DNA of 64,000 nt, taken from the NCBI GenBank assembly GCA_946411635.1, contig CAMKES010000006.1, forward strand, positions 20,117 through 84,116, read 5' to 3'. The translations under genes and the position numbers were made by a program. This DNA comes from an uncultured Clostridia bacterium. Its GTDB lineage: Bacteria; Bacillota; Clostridia; Christensenellales; CAG-138. Below are positions 53,770-63,260 of the stretch, piece by piece (the first letter of the stretch is position 1; each line of letters opens with the position of its first letter). The notes below the pieces were generated by a model, which did no database searches, was not told the DNA's origin, and saw nothing but the letters and a program-made list of their open reading frames with translations.

Positions 53770-54787
53770 ACGAGATCCCCTCCTTCGATTCGGCAAGCGC
53801 GAAGGTCATGCCGTCCTCCGCGGTCTTTTTCACAACGAGTTCCCCGCCGCTCGCCCTGACCGCCGCGCGTTCCGCGACCGAATCCACGCCGGTCGTTTCC
53901 CGTACGAACGCGGACGCGGCGAACACGCCCGGCACGGCGTTCAGCTCGTCGGCGGAATACGTACGGAACGGCAATCCGTTCGCCTCCGCAAACGCAAGCA
54001 GCGCCGGCTCGTCCTTTTTGAGATCGATGCTCGCCAGACAGCGCAGTTCCTCTTTCCGGACGCCGTTTGCCGCGAGCGTTTTTTCGAGAAACGCCGAAAG
54101 CGCCGCGGGATCCTTTCCCCTGCGGCAGCCGACGCCGAGCGCGAAGCGTTTCGGGATCAGCCGGAGCGTGCGTTCAAACGGCGAGGCGCCGGTCCCGACG
54201 TACACGCCGAGCGCCGCATCGCCCTCCGTAAGCCCCTTCGGAAGCGCGCCGGAAACCGGCAGCTCCGAGCGGAACCCGACCGGTTCGCCGTTCAGAAGCG
54301 CCGCGGAGACCGCCTTGGCAAGCCCCATGTCCGTGAGGAGCAGATGATTGTTTTTCGCAAACACGTCGACCGCGAACAGATCGTTCACGTCGGTCGCCGT
54401 CGTAATGACCGGCGCCGCGCCGAGCGCTTCCGCAAGCGTTTCCGCAAGCGCGTTCGCGCCGCCGAGATGCCCCGACAAAAGCGGGATCACAAAGCGCGCC
54501 GCTTCATCGGTCACCAGCACGGCGGGGTCGGTCGTCTTGTCCTTCACCCACGGCGCGATCGCGCGGACCGCGATGCCGGAGGCGCACACAAAGATCAGCG
54601 CGTCCGCGTGCCGGAAGCCGTCCCCCGCCCATTCGGACACGGAGCCGGACAGCGGCTCGTCGCCCGCCCTGCAAAACTTTTCGAGCGCAAAGCGGCGGCA
54701 GACGTGTCCCCGTTCGGCCAGCGCCGCGTCGACACGCCGCGCGGTCTCTCCGCCTCTTGCGGTGTAGGAAACGATCCGGATTTCCAT
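53762..54787 (-). CDS. cbiG: Cobalt-precorrin-5A hydrolase CbiG
   Basis: The 341-residue protein opens the lactone of cobalt-precorrin-5A and releases acetaldehyde. It has the central SGHLGGANALAE motif, the DLFAVDVFAK segment and the C-terminal GVGCRRGK. The ATG at 54787 has an AAAGGAG site 5 bases upstream. Its presence and the lack of CobG mark the oxygen-independent pathway. Confidence 0.95.
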   Translation of the reverse strand: MEIRIVSYTARGGETARRVDAALAERGHVCRRFALEKFCRAGDEPLSGSVSEWAGDGFRHADALIFVCASGIAVRAIAPWVKDKTTDPAVLVTDEAARFVIPLLSGHLGGANALAETLAEALGAAPVITTATDVNDLFAVDVFAKNNHLLLTDMGLAKAVSAALLNGEPVGFRSELPVSGALPKGLTEGDAALGVYVGTGASPFERTLRLIPKRFALGVGCRRGKDPAALSAFLEKTLAANGVRKEELRCLASIDLKKDEPALLAFAEANGLPFRTYSADELNAVPGVFAASAFVRETTGVDSVAERAAVRASGGELVVKKTAEDGMTFALAESKEGISFA

Positions 54788-54789
54788 AC

Positions 54790-55548
54790 TCACTCCTTTG
54801 CCGGCCGGAATTCGGTCGAAAACGCCGGATTGTAGAGCTCGGAGCGCGCGTAGCCGCTCTGGCGCACCGCGTCGCCCACGATGATCAGCGCCGTCTTTCG
54901 GATGCCGTTTTCCTTCGCCGATTCCGCAAGCGTTCCGACTGTGCAGACGACCGTCTTCTCGTCCGGCCAGCTCGCCTTATAGACGATCGCGGCGGGCGTG
55001 TCGGGTCCGTAACCGCCCGCGATCAGTTCCGCCTGCGTCTTTTCGAGCAGTCCTGTGCTCAGAAACAGGACCATCGTCGCTTTGTGCGCGGCAAATGCGC
55101 GGACGCTTTCACGCTCGGGCACGGGCGTTCTGCCCGCCATGCGCGTGATCACGACGCTCTGCGAAACGTCCGGCAGCGTATACTCCATGTTGAGCGCCGC
55201 CGCCGCGCCGCAGAACGAGCTGACGCCGGGGGTGTAATCGTACGCGATCCCCTTCTCTTCGAGCGCGTCCATCTGCTCGCGGATCGCGCCGTACAGGCAC
55301 GGATCGCCGGTGTGCAGACGAACGGTCGCGAGCCCCTTTTCTTCCGCGTCGTACATGACGCCGAGCACTTCCTCGAGCGTCATTTCCGCGCTGTTGCAGA
55401 TCTTCGCGCCTTTCTTGACGCAATCGAGCAGCGCGGGGTTCACCAGCGAGCCCGCATAGATGACGACGTCGGCTTCCCGTAAAAGCCGCTGCCCGCGCAC
55501 CGTGATCAGATCCGCCGCGCCGCAGCCTGCGCCCACAAAATGGATCAT
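54790..55548 (-). CDS. cbiF: Precorrin-4 C11-methyltransferase
   Basis: A 252-residue tetrapyrrole methylase with FVGAGCGAADLIT, HTGDPCLYGAIREQ, TPGVSSFCGAAAAL and TRMAGRTPVPE, all typical of CbiF/CobM. It adds the C11 methyl group. Its stop is 2 bp before cbiG and its start overlaps cbiL by 4 bp. Confidence 0.96.
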   Translation of the reverse strand: MIHFVGAGCGAADLITVRGQRLLREADVVIYAGSLVNPALLDCVKKGAKICNSAEMTLEEVLGVMYDAEEKGLATVRLHTGDPCLYGAIREQMDALEEKGIAYDYTPGVSSFCGAAAALNMEYTLPDVSQSVVITRMAGRTPVPERESVRAFAAHKATMVLFLSTGLLEKTQAELIAGGYGPDTPAAIVYKASWPDEKTVVCTVGTLAESAKENGIRKTALIIVGDAVRQSGYARSELYNPAFSTEFRPAKE

Positions 55549-56228
55549 GCCTGTTTCTCCTTTACGATCGTTGCAAGATAATAGCCCGCGTCCTCCGGAA
55601 TGTCGGAAGCCGCGCCGTAGATGCGCTCATGTTCCGTGCCGCAGTTTTCGACCGCCGCCGCAGTAAGTCCGCGGTCTCCGATCGCCTTCAGCAGCGGCGC
55701 AAGCTCGCCCTTCATAAAAACCTTCGTTCCCGGATACGCAAGCGCGGTCTCGGCGTTTGCGCCGCCCGGGATCAGATGCAGCTGTTCGCGGTCGGTGCAG
55801 AGCGGTTCGCCGAGCGCGGCCGCCGCCGCGCAGAACGAGGGCACGCCCGGGATCCAGCGGACCGGAAAGCCCTTCGCCCGCACGCGCTCCGCAAGGTATG
55901 CGAACGTGGAATAGACCGAGGGATCGCCGAGCGTCAGAAACGCGACGTCCTCCCCCTTCGCCAGCGCGGCGCAGAGCGCGTCCGTGCCCGTTTCGTACGC
56001 CGCCTCGCGCACGGACTGATCGTGCGTCATCGGCATATCGATGCAAAGCTTCGGCTTCGTTTCGATCGCCGGAACCGCGCCCGAAGCGATCTGATACGCA
56101 AAACACCTGCCGGGATCCCGGTGCGGGATCGCGATCACGCCGCATGCTCCGATCACCCGGACCGCCTTTCCCGTCAGCAGTTCCGGATCGCCGGGACCGA
56201 CGCCGACGCCGTACAAGATGCCGTTCAT
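55545..56228 (-). CDS. cbiL: Precorrin-2 C20-methyltransferase
   Basis: The 227-residue methylase has GVGVGPGDPELLT, LTLGDPSVYSTF and IPGVPSFCAAAA. It catalyses the first committed methylation after (cobalt-)sirohydrochlorin. ATGA overlaps tie it to cbiD and cbiF. Confidence 0.96.
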   Translation of the reverse strand: MNGILYGVGVGPGDPELLTGKAVRVIGACGVIAIPHRDPGRCFAYQIASGAVPAIETKPKLCIDMPMTHDQSVREAAYETGTDALCAALAKGEDVAFLTLGDPSVYSTFAYLAERVRAKGFPVRWIPGVPSFCAAAAALGEPLCTDREQLHLIPGGANAETALAYPGTKVFMKGELAPLLKAIGDRGLTAAAVENCGTEHERIYGAASDIPEDAGYYLATIVKEKQA

Positions 56229-57364
56229 ACCGTTTCCTCCGTCCGGCGTTTCGCCGTTTCGTTTTTAAACAGCTCGCGATTCCCGGTCGTGAAGACGATC
56301 ACGCCGATCGAGAGCCCTTGGAACCGTTCGTTGAGCGCGGCGTCGATGCGCGTTTTCAGCGCGTCCGCCGTGCCGGCCAGAACGCCGTTCTCTTCAAGGA
56401 TGCGCAGCATTTCGTCGGTGGTGACGCAGTCGAACATCGCACGCTGCGTGGTCTCGTCCGCGCCCGCCGCCTTTGCCGCCGCCGCCATCAGTTCCGCGCG
56501 GTGATCGCCGAGCCTGGAATGCGTATTGAAGATCCCGCCGGACAGCTTGACAAATTTGCCGACGTGTCCGCAGAGAAGCACCTCGGAAAAGCCCGCGCCG
56601 GCCGCCGCGCAAAGCGCGTCGCCGACGTAGTTCGAGCATTTCACGATCCGTTCGTCCGCGATCCCGTACCGCTCCTTCAGAAAATCCGCGCCGTAATTGC
56701 CCGGCGTAAGCACGAGGACCGTATCGCCGAGCGCCCTGCGCTGCCGGATCTCGAGCACGATGCTGTCGATCAGCGCGTCCTCGCTCATCGGTTCGACGAT
56801 GCCGCTCGTTCCGAGGATGGAGATCCCGCCCTCGATCCCGAGCCGCGGATTGAACGTCTTTGCGGCAAGCTCGACGCCCGCCGGGATCGAGATCACCGCC
56901 GACAGGCCCTTTGCGCTCTCGTATTCCTCCGCGATCCCGCCGATCGCGCGGCGGATCATCTCACGCGGGACGGGATTGATCGCCGCCTCGCCGATCGCCT
57001 GCTTCAGGCCGGGTTTCGTGACCCGCCCGACGCCGACGCCGCCGTCGATCGCGATGCCCGGCGTTTCCGAAAACGACACCTTCGCATAGACGAGCACGCC
57101 GTCGGTCACGTCGGGATCGTCGCCGGAATCCTTTCGGATCGCGCAGGAGGCGGATCCGCCGTCCGACGCCGGTTCCAGCACCGGAAGAACGAGATCGATC
57201 CCCTTCGGCGTATGGATCGAAACCGTTTCCGGCGCCTTGCCGGAAAGCAGCAGGATCGCCGCCGCCTTTGCCGCCGCCGCGGCGCAGGTTCCGGTCGTAT
57301 AGCCGAAGCGCAGCCGCTTGCCGTCTTTTTCGATGAAATGCTCCTCGATGCCGGTCTTATGCAT
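56225..57364 (-). CDS. cbiD: Cobalt-precorrin-5B C1-methyltransferase CbiD
   Basis: The 379-residue enzyme has the GYTTGTCAAAAAKAA motif near the start, ILGTSGIVEPMSEDAL and LCGHVGKFVKL. It adds the C1 methyl group in the anaerobic route. The ATG at 57364 has GGGAGG six bases upstream and lies inside the end of the preceding gene. Confidence 0.96.
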   Translation of the reverse strand: MHKTGIEEHFIEKDGKRLRFGYTTGTCAAAAAKAAAILLLSGKAPETVSIHTPKGIDLVLPVLEPASDGGSASCAIRKDSGDDPDVTDGVLVYAKVSFSETPGIAIDGGVGVGRVTKPGLKQAIGEAAINPVPREMIRRAIGGIAEEYESAKGLSAVISIPAGVELAAKTFNPRLGIEGGISILGTSGIVEPMSEDALIDSIVLEIRQRRALGDTVLVLTPGNYGADFLKERYGIADERIVKCSNYVGDALCAAAGAGFSEVLLCGHVGKFVKLSGGIFNTHSRLGDHRAELMAAAAKAAGADETTQRAMFDCVTTDEMLRILEENGVLAGTADALKTRIDAALNERFQGLSIGVIVFTTGNRELFKNETAKRRTEETV

Positions 57365-58406
57365 GCAGCGCCTCCCGGATCGCCGCAATCAACGCGGCGT
57401 TTTCCGCGTGCGTGCGCACCGCGATGCGCACGTCGCCTTTCTGCAGTCCGCGGTAGTTGCCGCAGTCGCGCACGAGGATCCCTCTTTTCAGCAGTTCTTC
57501 GTACAGCGTCGGAACGCCCGAGAGCAGCAGATAGTTCGCGTCGCCCGGAAGCACGGTCACGCCGAGCGCGCGGAGCTCCCGCGCCAGATACGGCTTTTCC
57601 TCCGCGAACAGCGTCCGCGCGTTTTTCGCCCATTCCGGGCAGCTGAGCGCCGCCAGTCCGGCGTACTGCGCGACCGTCGACACGTTCCACGGCTGTACGG
57701 TTCCGGACATGCGGAGCAGCGTTTCATGATCCTTCGAGATCACGTAGCCCAGCCGCACGCCCGCCATGCCGTACGTCTTCGTAAACGCGCGCAGCAGCAG
57801 CACGCGGTCGCCTTCGTTCAGCATCGGCGCAAGCGAAAACGCCTTGTCTTCGTCGCAGAGATCCTGAAAACACTCGTCGAGAAACAGAACCGTTCCCGTT
57901 TCGCGGCAGCGGTCGAGGATCCCGGAAAGCAGTTCCTTTCCGATGCTCTTCCCCGTCGGATTGTTCGGCGAGCAGAGCATGAGAACGTCCGTGTCCGGCG
58001 TGATCTCGCCGAGGATCTCCTCCGTGACCGCAAAGCCATTTTCACGCAGAAGCGGATAAAAGACCGGCCCGGCGCCGACGGAACGCAGCGCCGTTTCGTA
58101 CTCCGCAAACGACGGCACGGGCAGCAGCGCGCGCTTCGGCCCGACCGCCTGCGCAAACGAAAAGATCAGCTCCGCCGCGCCGTTGCCGCACAGGATCGCG
58201 TCGGGACCGACGCCGTGCAGCGCCGCAAGCCGTTCGCGAAGCGCCGTACAGTACGGATCGGGGTAGCGGAAAACCGCCTCCGCCGCGGCGCGGATCGCCG
58301 CCCGGACCGGTTCGGGCGTGCCGAACGGGTTGACGTTCGCGGAAAAATCGAGGGTCACGCGGTTCCGGTAAACGTCGCCGCCGTGCACGTAGGTCTGATA
58401 GATCAT
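57357..58406 (-). CDS. cobD: Threonine-phosphate decarboxylase
   Basis: The 349-residue aminotransferase-fold enzyme makes (R)-1-amino-2-propanol phosphate, the side-chain linker. It has LDFSANVNPFGTP, NPTGKSI and the PLP lysine in RAFTKTYGMAGVRLGY. It overlaps cbiB by 4 bp and cbiD by 8 bp, in keeping with consecutive steps. Named cobD in the Salmonella scheme (cobC in Pseudomonas). Confidence 0.93.
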   Translation of the reverse strand: MIYQTYVHGGDVYRNRVTLDFSANVNPFGTPEPVRAAIRAAAEAVFRYPDPYCTALRERLAALHGVGPDAILCGNGAAELIFSFAQAVGPKRALLPVPSFAEYETALRSVGAGPVFYPLLRENGFAVTEEILGEITPDTDVLMLCSPNNPTGKSIGKELLSGILDRCRETGTVLFLDECFQDLCDEDKAFSLAPMLNEGDRVLLLRAFTKTYGMAGVRLGYVISKDHETLLRMSGTVQPWNVSTVAQYAGLAALSCPEWAKNARTLFAEEKPYLARELRALGVTVLPGDANYLLLSGVPTLYEELLKRGILVRDCGNYRGLQKGDVRIAVRTHAENAALIAAIREALHA

Positions 58407-59392
58407 AGGCCGAGCCCTCCGAAAAGCGCGAGCGGCAGCAGGATCGCTTCCCAGACGATCAGCGCGAGCACGCCCGCGCCGTACATCAGCCGGTTTGCGC
58501 GGGCGACGTCCTTCCGCTCGACCGGGCGGTCGCCGTCGCCGATCGTCGGCTTTTCCACGACCGTTCCGAAATAGCTTGCGGGACCCGCCAGCTGCACGTG
58601 CAGCGCGCCCGCCGCGACCGATTCGGTCTGCGCGGAGTTCGGGCTCGCGTGCTTTCTGCGATCGCGTTTCCAGATGCGGAACGCGTTTTTTCCGTCGAGC
58701 CGCACGAGCGGCGCCGCGACGATCATGGCAAGCGCCGAAAGCCTTGCCGGAAGGAAGTTTGCCGCGTCGTCCAGCTTTGCCGCGGCACGGCCGAAAAAGA
58801 GATAACGGTCGTTTTTGTAGCCGACCATGGAGTCCATCGTGTTGATCGCCTTGTAGAAGAACCCGCCGACCGCGCCGAACAGGATCAGATACAGCATCGG
58901 CGCGATCACGCCGTCCGACGCGTTCTCCGCGACGGTCTCGACCGTCGCTTTGAGCACCTGCTCTTCGGAAAGACGTTCCGTATCGCGTCCGACGAGCATC
59001 GAAACCTGCTTCCGTCCCGCGTCGAGTCCCTCGGTTTCAAGCGCTTTTACGACCTTGTTCGCTTCCGTCATCAGGCATCTGGCCGCAAGGCACTGCCAGC
59101 TCATGACGGCGCTCGCCGCGAAGTACGTCCAGGGCGAAAGCTTCCACATTCCGAACAGGATCCAGAACACGACGACGGCAGAAACGAGCGGCACGAGGAT
59201 CGCCATGACAAGCCCCGCCCAAAACGCGCCGCGGTCCGTCTTCGGAAAGATGCGGCGCAGGCCCTTTTCCGAAAGCGAGATCGCCTTGCCGATCAGCACG
59301 ACCGGATGCGGAAGCCACGCCGGATCGCCGACGGCGCAGTCGATCAGAAACCCCGCGAGTACCGATAAAAGCGTCAACTGCCAGAGGGTCAT
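58403..59392 (-). CDS. cbiB: Adenosylcobinamide-phosphate synthase
   Basis: A 329-residue membrane protein with five or so helices and the motifs LIDCAVGDPAWLPHPV, VETVAENASDGVIAP and KAINTMDSMVGYKN. It attaches aminopropanol phosphate to cobyric acid. Overlaps of 4 bp on both sides. Confidence 0.96.
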   Translation of the reverse strand: MTLWQLTLLSVLAGFLIDCAVGDPAWLPHPVVLIGKAISLSEKGLRRIFPKTDRGAFWAGLVMAILVPLVSAVVVFWILFGMWKLSPWTYFAASAVMSWQCLAARCLMTEANKVVKALETEGLDAGRKQVSMLVGRDTERLSEEQVLKATVETVAENASDGVIAPMLYLILFGAVGGFFYKAINTMDSMVGYKNDRYLFFGRAAAKLDDAANFLPARLSALAMIVAAPLVRLDGKNAFRIWKRDRRKHASPNSAQTESVAAGALHVQLAGPASYFGTVVEKPTIGDGDRPVERKDVARANRLMYGAGVLALIVWEAILLPLALFGGLGL

Positions 59393-60519
59393 GCGTCGGA
59401 CCCCCTTAAAAATTCTTCTGCGGATATGAGAATGCCCGCCGCCTTCGCCGCTTCGAACAGGACCCGGTTTGAAGCGTTGGTTTCGCCGAACGTCGGCACG
59501 GTCGAAATGACCCTGCCGATCTCGAGCATGCGCGCCCTGACGGTCTCCGTGCCGGCTTCCGACGCGGTCGAAAACGCCGGGATCGCGTAAAGCTCCGCGG
59601 AAAGCGCCTGCGCGACCGGATAATCAAGGTCGCTTTCGGGCAGAATGCCCGCCGCAAACGGCACGCCGGCGCGCTGAAGCGCGCGGCAGACCGGCACGCC
59701 GCTGCCGCCGCCGCAGATCAAGAACACCTGCGGTTCGCCCTCGACCGCCGGCAGTTCGGGACTGCCGAACAGCGCGTTGAACCGTCCGGTCCGAATGCCG
59801 TACAGCGATGCGATATAGTCGTCGCGGAAGACGTTTTCCGGTACGTCGCAGCGGTCGATGCGGCCGTCCGCAACGCATACGACGCGGTCGGAGATCTTTT
59901 CGGCGAGGTCGAGCTCGTGCAGCGACACGATGACCGCGACGTTCCGCTCGCGCACCATGGTCTTCAGAATATCCAGAAGCTCCAGCTTGTGCTTCACGTC
60001 GAGGAACGAGGTCGGCTCGTCGAGCACGATGACCTCGGGCTCCTGCGCGATCGCGCGCGCAAGCAGGATGCGCTGCCGCTGGCCGTCCGAGATCGCGTTG
60101 TACGGACGGTCCGCAAAGTCGCTCGCGTGGACCGTTTCAAGCGCTTCGGCGACGACCGCTTTGTCCTCTTTCGTCAGGATACCGAGCCGGCCCGTATACG
60201 GATAGCGGCCGGTTTCGACGACGTCGCGGCAGGTCATCAGCTCGCCCCTGATGCGTTCGGTCATGACGATCGCGAGCTTTTTCGCGATCTCGCGCTCCTT
60301 CAGCGCCGCCATATCGCGGCCGTCCAGCACGACGGTCCCGGCGATCAGTTTCAACTGCCGGATCATGCTTTTCAGGATCGTCGATTTGCCGGAGCCGTTC
60401 GGTCCGATCAGCGTCAGGATCTCGCCGCGGCGGACGCCGATACTGACGTTTTCGATCAGCGGTCTGCCGTCGTAGCCGACGGTCATTTTTTCTGCGGAAA
60501 TGTAATACGTGCCGTTCAT
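59389..60519 (-). CDS. btuD: Corrinoid ABC importer ATPase (BtuD/FecE type) with C-terminal extension
   Basis: The 376-residue protein has a normal FecE/BtuD ATPase at residues 1-255 (Walker A GPNGSGKST 39-47, signature ISDGQRQR 143-150, Walker B VIVLDEPT 163-170). Residues about 264-376 form an extra Rossmann-like domain starting with FLICGGGSGVPVCRAL that ordinary BtuD lacks. The extra part has no function I can name. The start at 60519 overlaps the permease stop (ATGA). Context makes a corrinoid the likely cargo; iron chelates are the alternative. Confidence 0.88.
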   Translation of the reverse strand: MNGTYYISAEKMTVGYDGRPLIENVSIGVRRGEILTLIGPNGSGKSTILKSMIRQLKLIAGTVVLDGRDMAALKEREIAKKLAIVMTERIRGELMTCRDVVETGRYPYTGRLGILTKEDKAVVAEALETVHASDFADRPYNAISDGQRQRILLARAIAQEPEVIVLDEPTSFLDVKHKLELLDILKTMVRERNVAVIVSLHELDLAEKISDRVVCVADGRIDRCDVPENVFRDDYIASLYGIRTGRFNALFGSPELPAVEGEPQVFLICGGGSGVPVCRALQRAGVPFAAGILPESDLDYPVAQALSAELYAIPAFSTASEAGTETVRARMLEIGRVISTVPTFGETNASNRVLFEAAKAAGILISAEEFLRGSDA

Positions 60520-61583
60520 CTGCCGCCCTCCTTCTGCCGTTTCAGCATGACGAGGATGACGATCGGCGCGCCGAAAACGGCGGTCACGGAGCTGATCGAA
60601 AGCTCGTTCGGCGCGAACGCCGTGCGCGCGATGAGATCGCAGATGAGGCAGAACACCGCGCCGCCGAGGAAGCACGCGGGGATCATGATCAGCGGTTTTT
60701 CGGTCTTGAACAGCCTTCGCATCAGGTGCGGCACCGCGACGCCGACAAAGCTGATCGGTCCGGCAAACGCCGTCACGCACGCGGAAAGGATGCCGGAAAG
60801 CAGGATCAGCGCGACGCGGAACGCTTTGACGTTCACGCCCATGTTCTGCGCGTATCCCTCGCCGAGCTGATACGCGCCGATCGGCTTGCTCAGGAAGAAG
60901 GTGACGATCAGCGCGGGGATCACGACCGCCGCGATGACGATCACGTTGTCCCACTTGACGTTCGCGAAGCTGCCCATCGCCCAGTCGTGCAGCTTGACGA
61001 TGTTCGAGTCGTCGGCAAAGCGGATCACGAACTCCGTGATCGCCGAGCAGATGTACCCGATCATGACGCCGCAGATGATGAGCATCGACATGCGCTTGAC
61101 CTTATAGGAGATCGCCAGCACGAAGCCCATCGAAAGCATCGCGCCCAGAAACGAGGCGGCGATCAGCATCACCGAGTTCGCGACGATGCCGCGGCTCAGA
61201 AATCCGATCATCGTGACGGACAGAACGAGCTTTGCGCCGGACGAGATGCCGAGGATGAACGGCCCAGCGATCGGGTTTGCGAAAAACGTTTGCAGCAGAA
61301 AGCCGGACAGCGCGAGCGCGCCGCCCAGAAGGATCGCGGGGATCACGCGCACGAGACGCACGTCCGTCACGATCACGCGATACGGACTCTGCGGATTGAA
61401 CAGCCCGTCGATCGCGTCGGAAACGGACGTCGCCTGCGTCCCCGCAACGAGATTCCAGAACGCGAAGCCGAACAGCGCGGCAAGCAGCACGGCAAATCCG
61501 AGCGGCAGCCGCACGGCGTCGAAAACCCGCCCGATGCCCGCAAATGCCGCTCCGATCTTCCCGGACCGTCCGTTCGATCGCAT
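60516..61583 (-). CDS. btuC: Corrinoid ABC importer permease (BtuC/FecCD type)
   Basis: The 355-residue permease has about ten helices and FecCD motifs: RLVRVIPAILLGGALALSG, NPIAGPFILGISSGA and GPISFVGVAVPHLMR. It follows the binding protein by one base and overlaps the ATPase gene by 4 bp. Confidence 0.9.
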   Translation of the reverse strand: MRSNGRSGKIGAAFAGIGRVFDAVRLPLGFAVLLAALFGFAFWNLVAGTQATSVSDAIDGLFNPQSPYRVIVTDVRLVRVIPAILLGGALALSGFLLQTFFANPIAGPFILGISSGAKLVLSVTMIGFLSRGIVANSVMLIAASFLGAMLSMGFVLAISYKVKRMSMLIICGVMIGYICSAITEFVIRFADDSNIVKLHDWAMGSFANVKWDNVIVIAAVVIPALIVTFFLSKPIGAYQLGEGYAQNMGVNVKAFRVALILLSGILSACVTAFAGPISFVGVAVPHLMRRLFKTEKPLIMIPACFLGGAVFCLICDLIARTAFAPNELSISSVTAVFGAPIVILVMLKRQKEGGR

Positions 61584-61584
61584 C

Positions 61585-62754
61585 TCAGTCGCCTCCGTTC
61601 GTCAGTTTGTGCAGATAGTTGAGCGTGCCGGTCTCTTCGTCCGACAGCACCCGATAGAAATCGCCGATGAGCTTGCCGAGCCCCATCGGCTCCTGAAACA
61701 GATTCTTGCCCGTACACCAGACGCTGCCGTTCTGCACCGCCTTGAATTCCTTAAACAGCGGACTCTTGTCGAGCAGCTCGCCGATCGAATAAATCTCGCC
61801 GTCGATCGTGCTGTTGTAGATCAGCACGTCCGCGTCCTTTGCGCCGTAATAGAAGCTCTCCATCGTCATATTCACCGTGGAAAGCGCGCTGCCGCTGTCC
61901 AGGTCCGGAAATGCGTACGTGCCGCCCGCCGTTTCAATCATCTTCACGACGTAGTCGCTGCTCTTGCGCACGTTCACGCTGCCCGCGCCGGTGACGTAGA
62001 AGAAGGCGACGGTCTTTCCGCTCTTCGGAAGACTGCCGATCGCCTCGACCGACTCGACCTCCGCGTCGAACAGCGCCGCCGCGGTCTCTTCTTTTCCGAG
62101 CAGCGCGCCGTACACCTTGATCCATTCCATGCGTCCGAGCGGATCCTCCTCATAGCTCGACCGCTCGATCAGGACCGGGATCCCGTAGCCCTGCAGCTTT
62201 TCGCTGACCGCGGGCGAATGATAGATCATCGTCGACTCGATCGCGAGATCGCAGCGCTCCGACAGGATCAGCTCATAGTCGGGCGCGCTGTACTTGCCCG
62301 CGAACAGCATCTCGCCGCGCTCCATCGCCTCCCGCGCCTCCGGGATCGACCAGCCGTCCGCCTTCGTGCCGGACAGACGCACCGCATCAACGCCGTCCAG
62401 CGCGCGGAAAAAGTCCATCGCGCTCGTCGCGGCAAGATAGATCCGCCCGACCGGACGGAACAGAACGGTCACGTCGGACGGCAGATCCTTCGGCGCCCCC
62501 ATGCCCTCCGGCACGAGCAGCAGTCTGCCCGTCGCGGGGATCTCGATCAGCTCGTACCCGTCCGTGTACCGCGTGATGCGAAACTCCGTCGCATAGCGCA
62601 CCGGAACCTCGCCGACCGGCTCGAGCGACGCCCAGTCGGGTCCCTCGGGACGGTCCTCCCCGCCGTTTTTCGCTTCGGAACAGGCAAGGCAAAAAACACA
62701 GAAAGCCGCGCAGAGAATCAGCGCGACGATCTGTTTTCTTCGGATGGATCTCAT
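61585..62754 (-). CDS. btuF: Corrinoid/metal-chelate substrate-binding lipoprotein (BtuF/FepB type)
   Basis: The 389-residue protein has a signal peptide ending at the lipidated C25 (VFCLAC) and two periplasmic-binding lobes (VTVLFRPVGRIYLAAT, CDLAIEST, WIKVYGALLGKEETA) joined by a long helix, as in the vitamin B12/siderophore class. It is long for BtuF. Cargo is inferred from the cobalamin cluster. Confidence 0.85.
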   Translation of the reverse strand: MRSIRRKQIVALILCAAFCVFCLACSEAKNGGEDRPEGPDWASLEPVGEVPVRYATEFRITRYTDGYELIEIPATGRLLLVPEGMGAPKDLPSDVTVLFRPVGRIYLAATSAMDFFRALDGVDAVRLSGTKADGWSIPEAREAMERGEMLFAGKYSAPDYELILSERCDLAIESTMIYHSPAVSEKLQGYGIPVLIERSSYEEDPLGRMEWIKVYGALLGKEETAAALFDAEVESVEAIGSLPKSGKTVAFFYVTGAGSVNVRKSSDYVVKMIETAGGTYAFPDLDSGSALSTVNMTMESFYYGAKDADVLIYNSTIDGEIYSIGELLDKSPLFKEFKAVQNGSVWCTGKNLFQEPMGLGKLIGDFYRVLSDEETGTLNYLHKLTNGGD

Positions 62755-63152
62755 GACATGGGCGCAAGCGTCGCCGCGTTGAACGTGATCGTGTAGTCGA
62801 TCTCATGCGGCGTGCTCATCGCCGTGGTGTCGGCCGTGACCGAAAGCGGCTCGTCGATCGACGCGACCGGGACCCGGAACACCGAATGCCCGTCGATGTA
62901 CTCGGGCAGCAGCTTTTCGCCGTTCACGAGCATATAATCGTATTTATCGCTGCTCCACACGACCGTCAGCGTCATGGCGCCGTTTTCCACGGTGAGCGCG
63001 GTCGGCGTTACGATCTTCGCCTTGCCAGTGCCGCCCGTAAGCGTGACCGCAATGGTGTACGAACCGTCCGAGACGGAGCGCTTTACGCTGCACGCAGGGA
63101 GCAGAAGCAGCATGGCCGCAAGCAGAAACCAAATGATGACTCTCTTTTTCAT
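62751..63152 (-). CDS. Small lipoprotein with beta-sandwich domain, next to BtuF
   Basis: The 133-residue product has a lipoprotein signal (LLLLPAC, Cys 21) and one beta-rich domain with a WSSDKYDYMLVNG segment and ending in PHEIDYTITF. The pattern recalls NEAT-like or other small extracellular binding domains, but I cannot assign it. It overlaps btuF by ATGA, so it is part of the import unit and may hand the ligand to BtuF. Confidence 0.75.
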   Translation of the reverse strand: MKKRVIIWFLLAAMLLLLPACSVKRSVSDGSYTIAVTLTGGTGKAKIVTPTALTVENGAMTLTVVWSSDKYDYMLVNGEKLLPEYIDGHSVFRVPVASIDEPLSVTADTTAMSTPHEIDYTITFNAATLAPMS

Positions 63153-63169
63153 AGTCCTCTCCTCCGGAA

Positions 63170-63214
63170 TGAAAACGGCGGCGCGGCATCCATGCGGATC
63201 CGCCGTGCCGCCGT
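63170..63214 (-). terminator. G+C-rich hairpin between the two lipoprotein genes
   Basis: Stem ACGGCGGC / GCCGCCGT with extra pairing inside (63175-63214), then TTTTCATT on the minus strand. Since all following genes lack their own visible promoter, it may be a partial terminator or RNA-stability element. Confidence 0.6.
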
Positions 63215-63260
63215 CTGTCCTTTTTGGTATTTTACATGATTCCCGCGTGATCCGCAAGCG

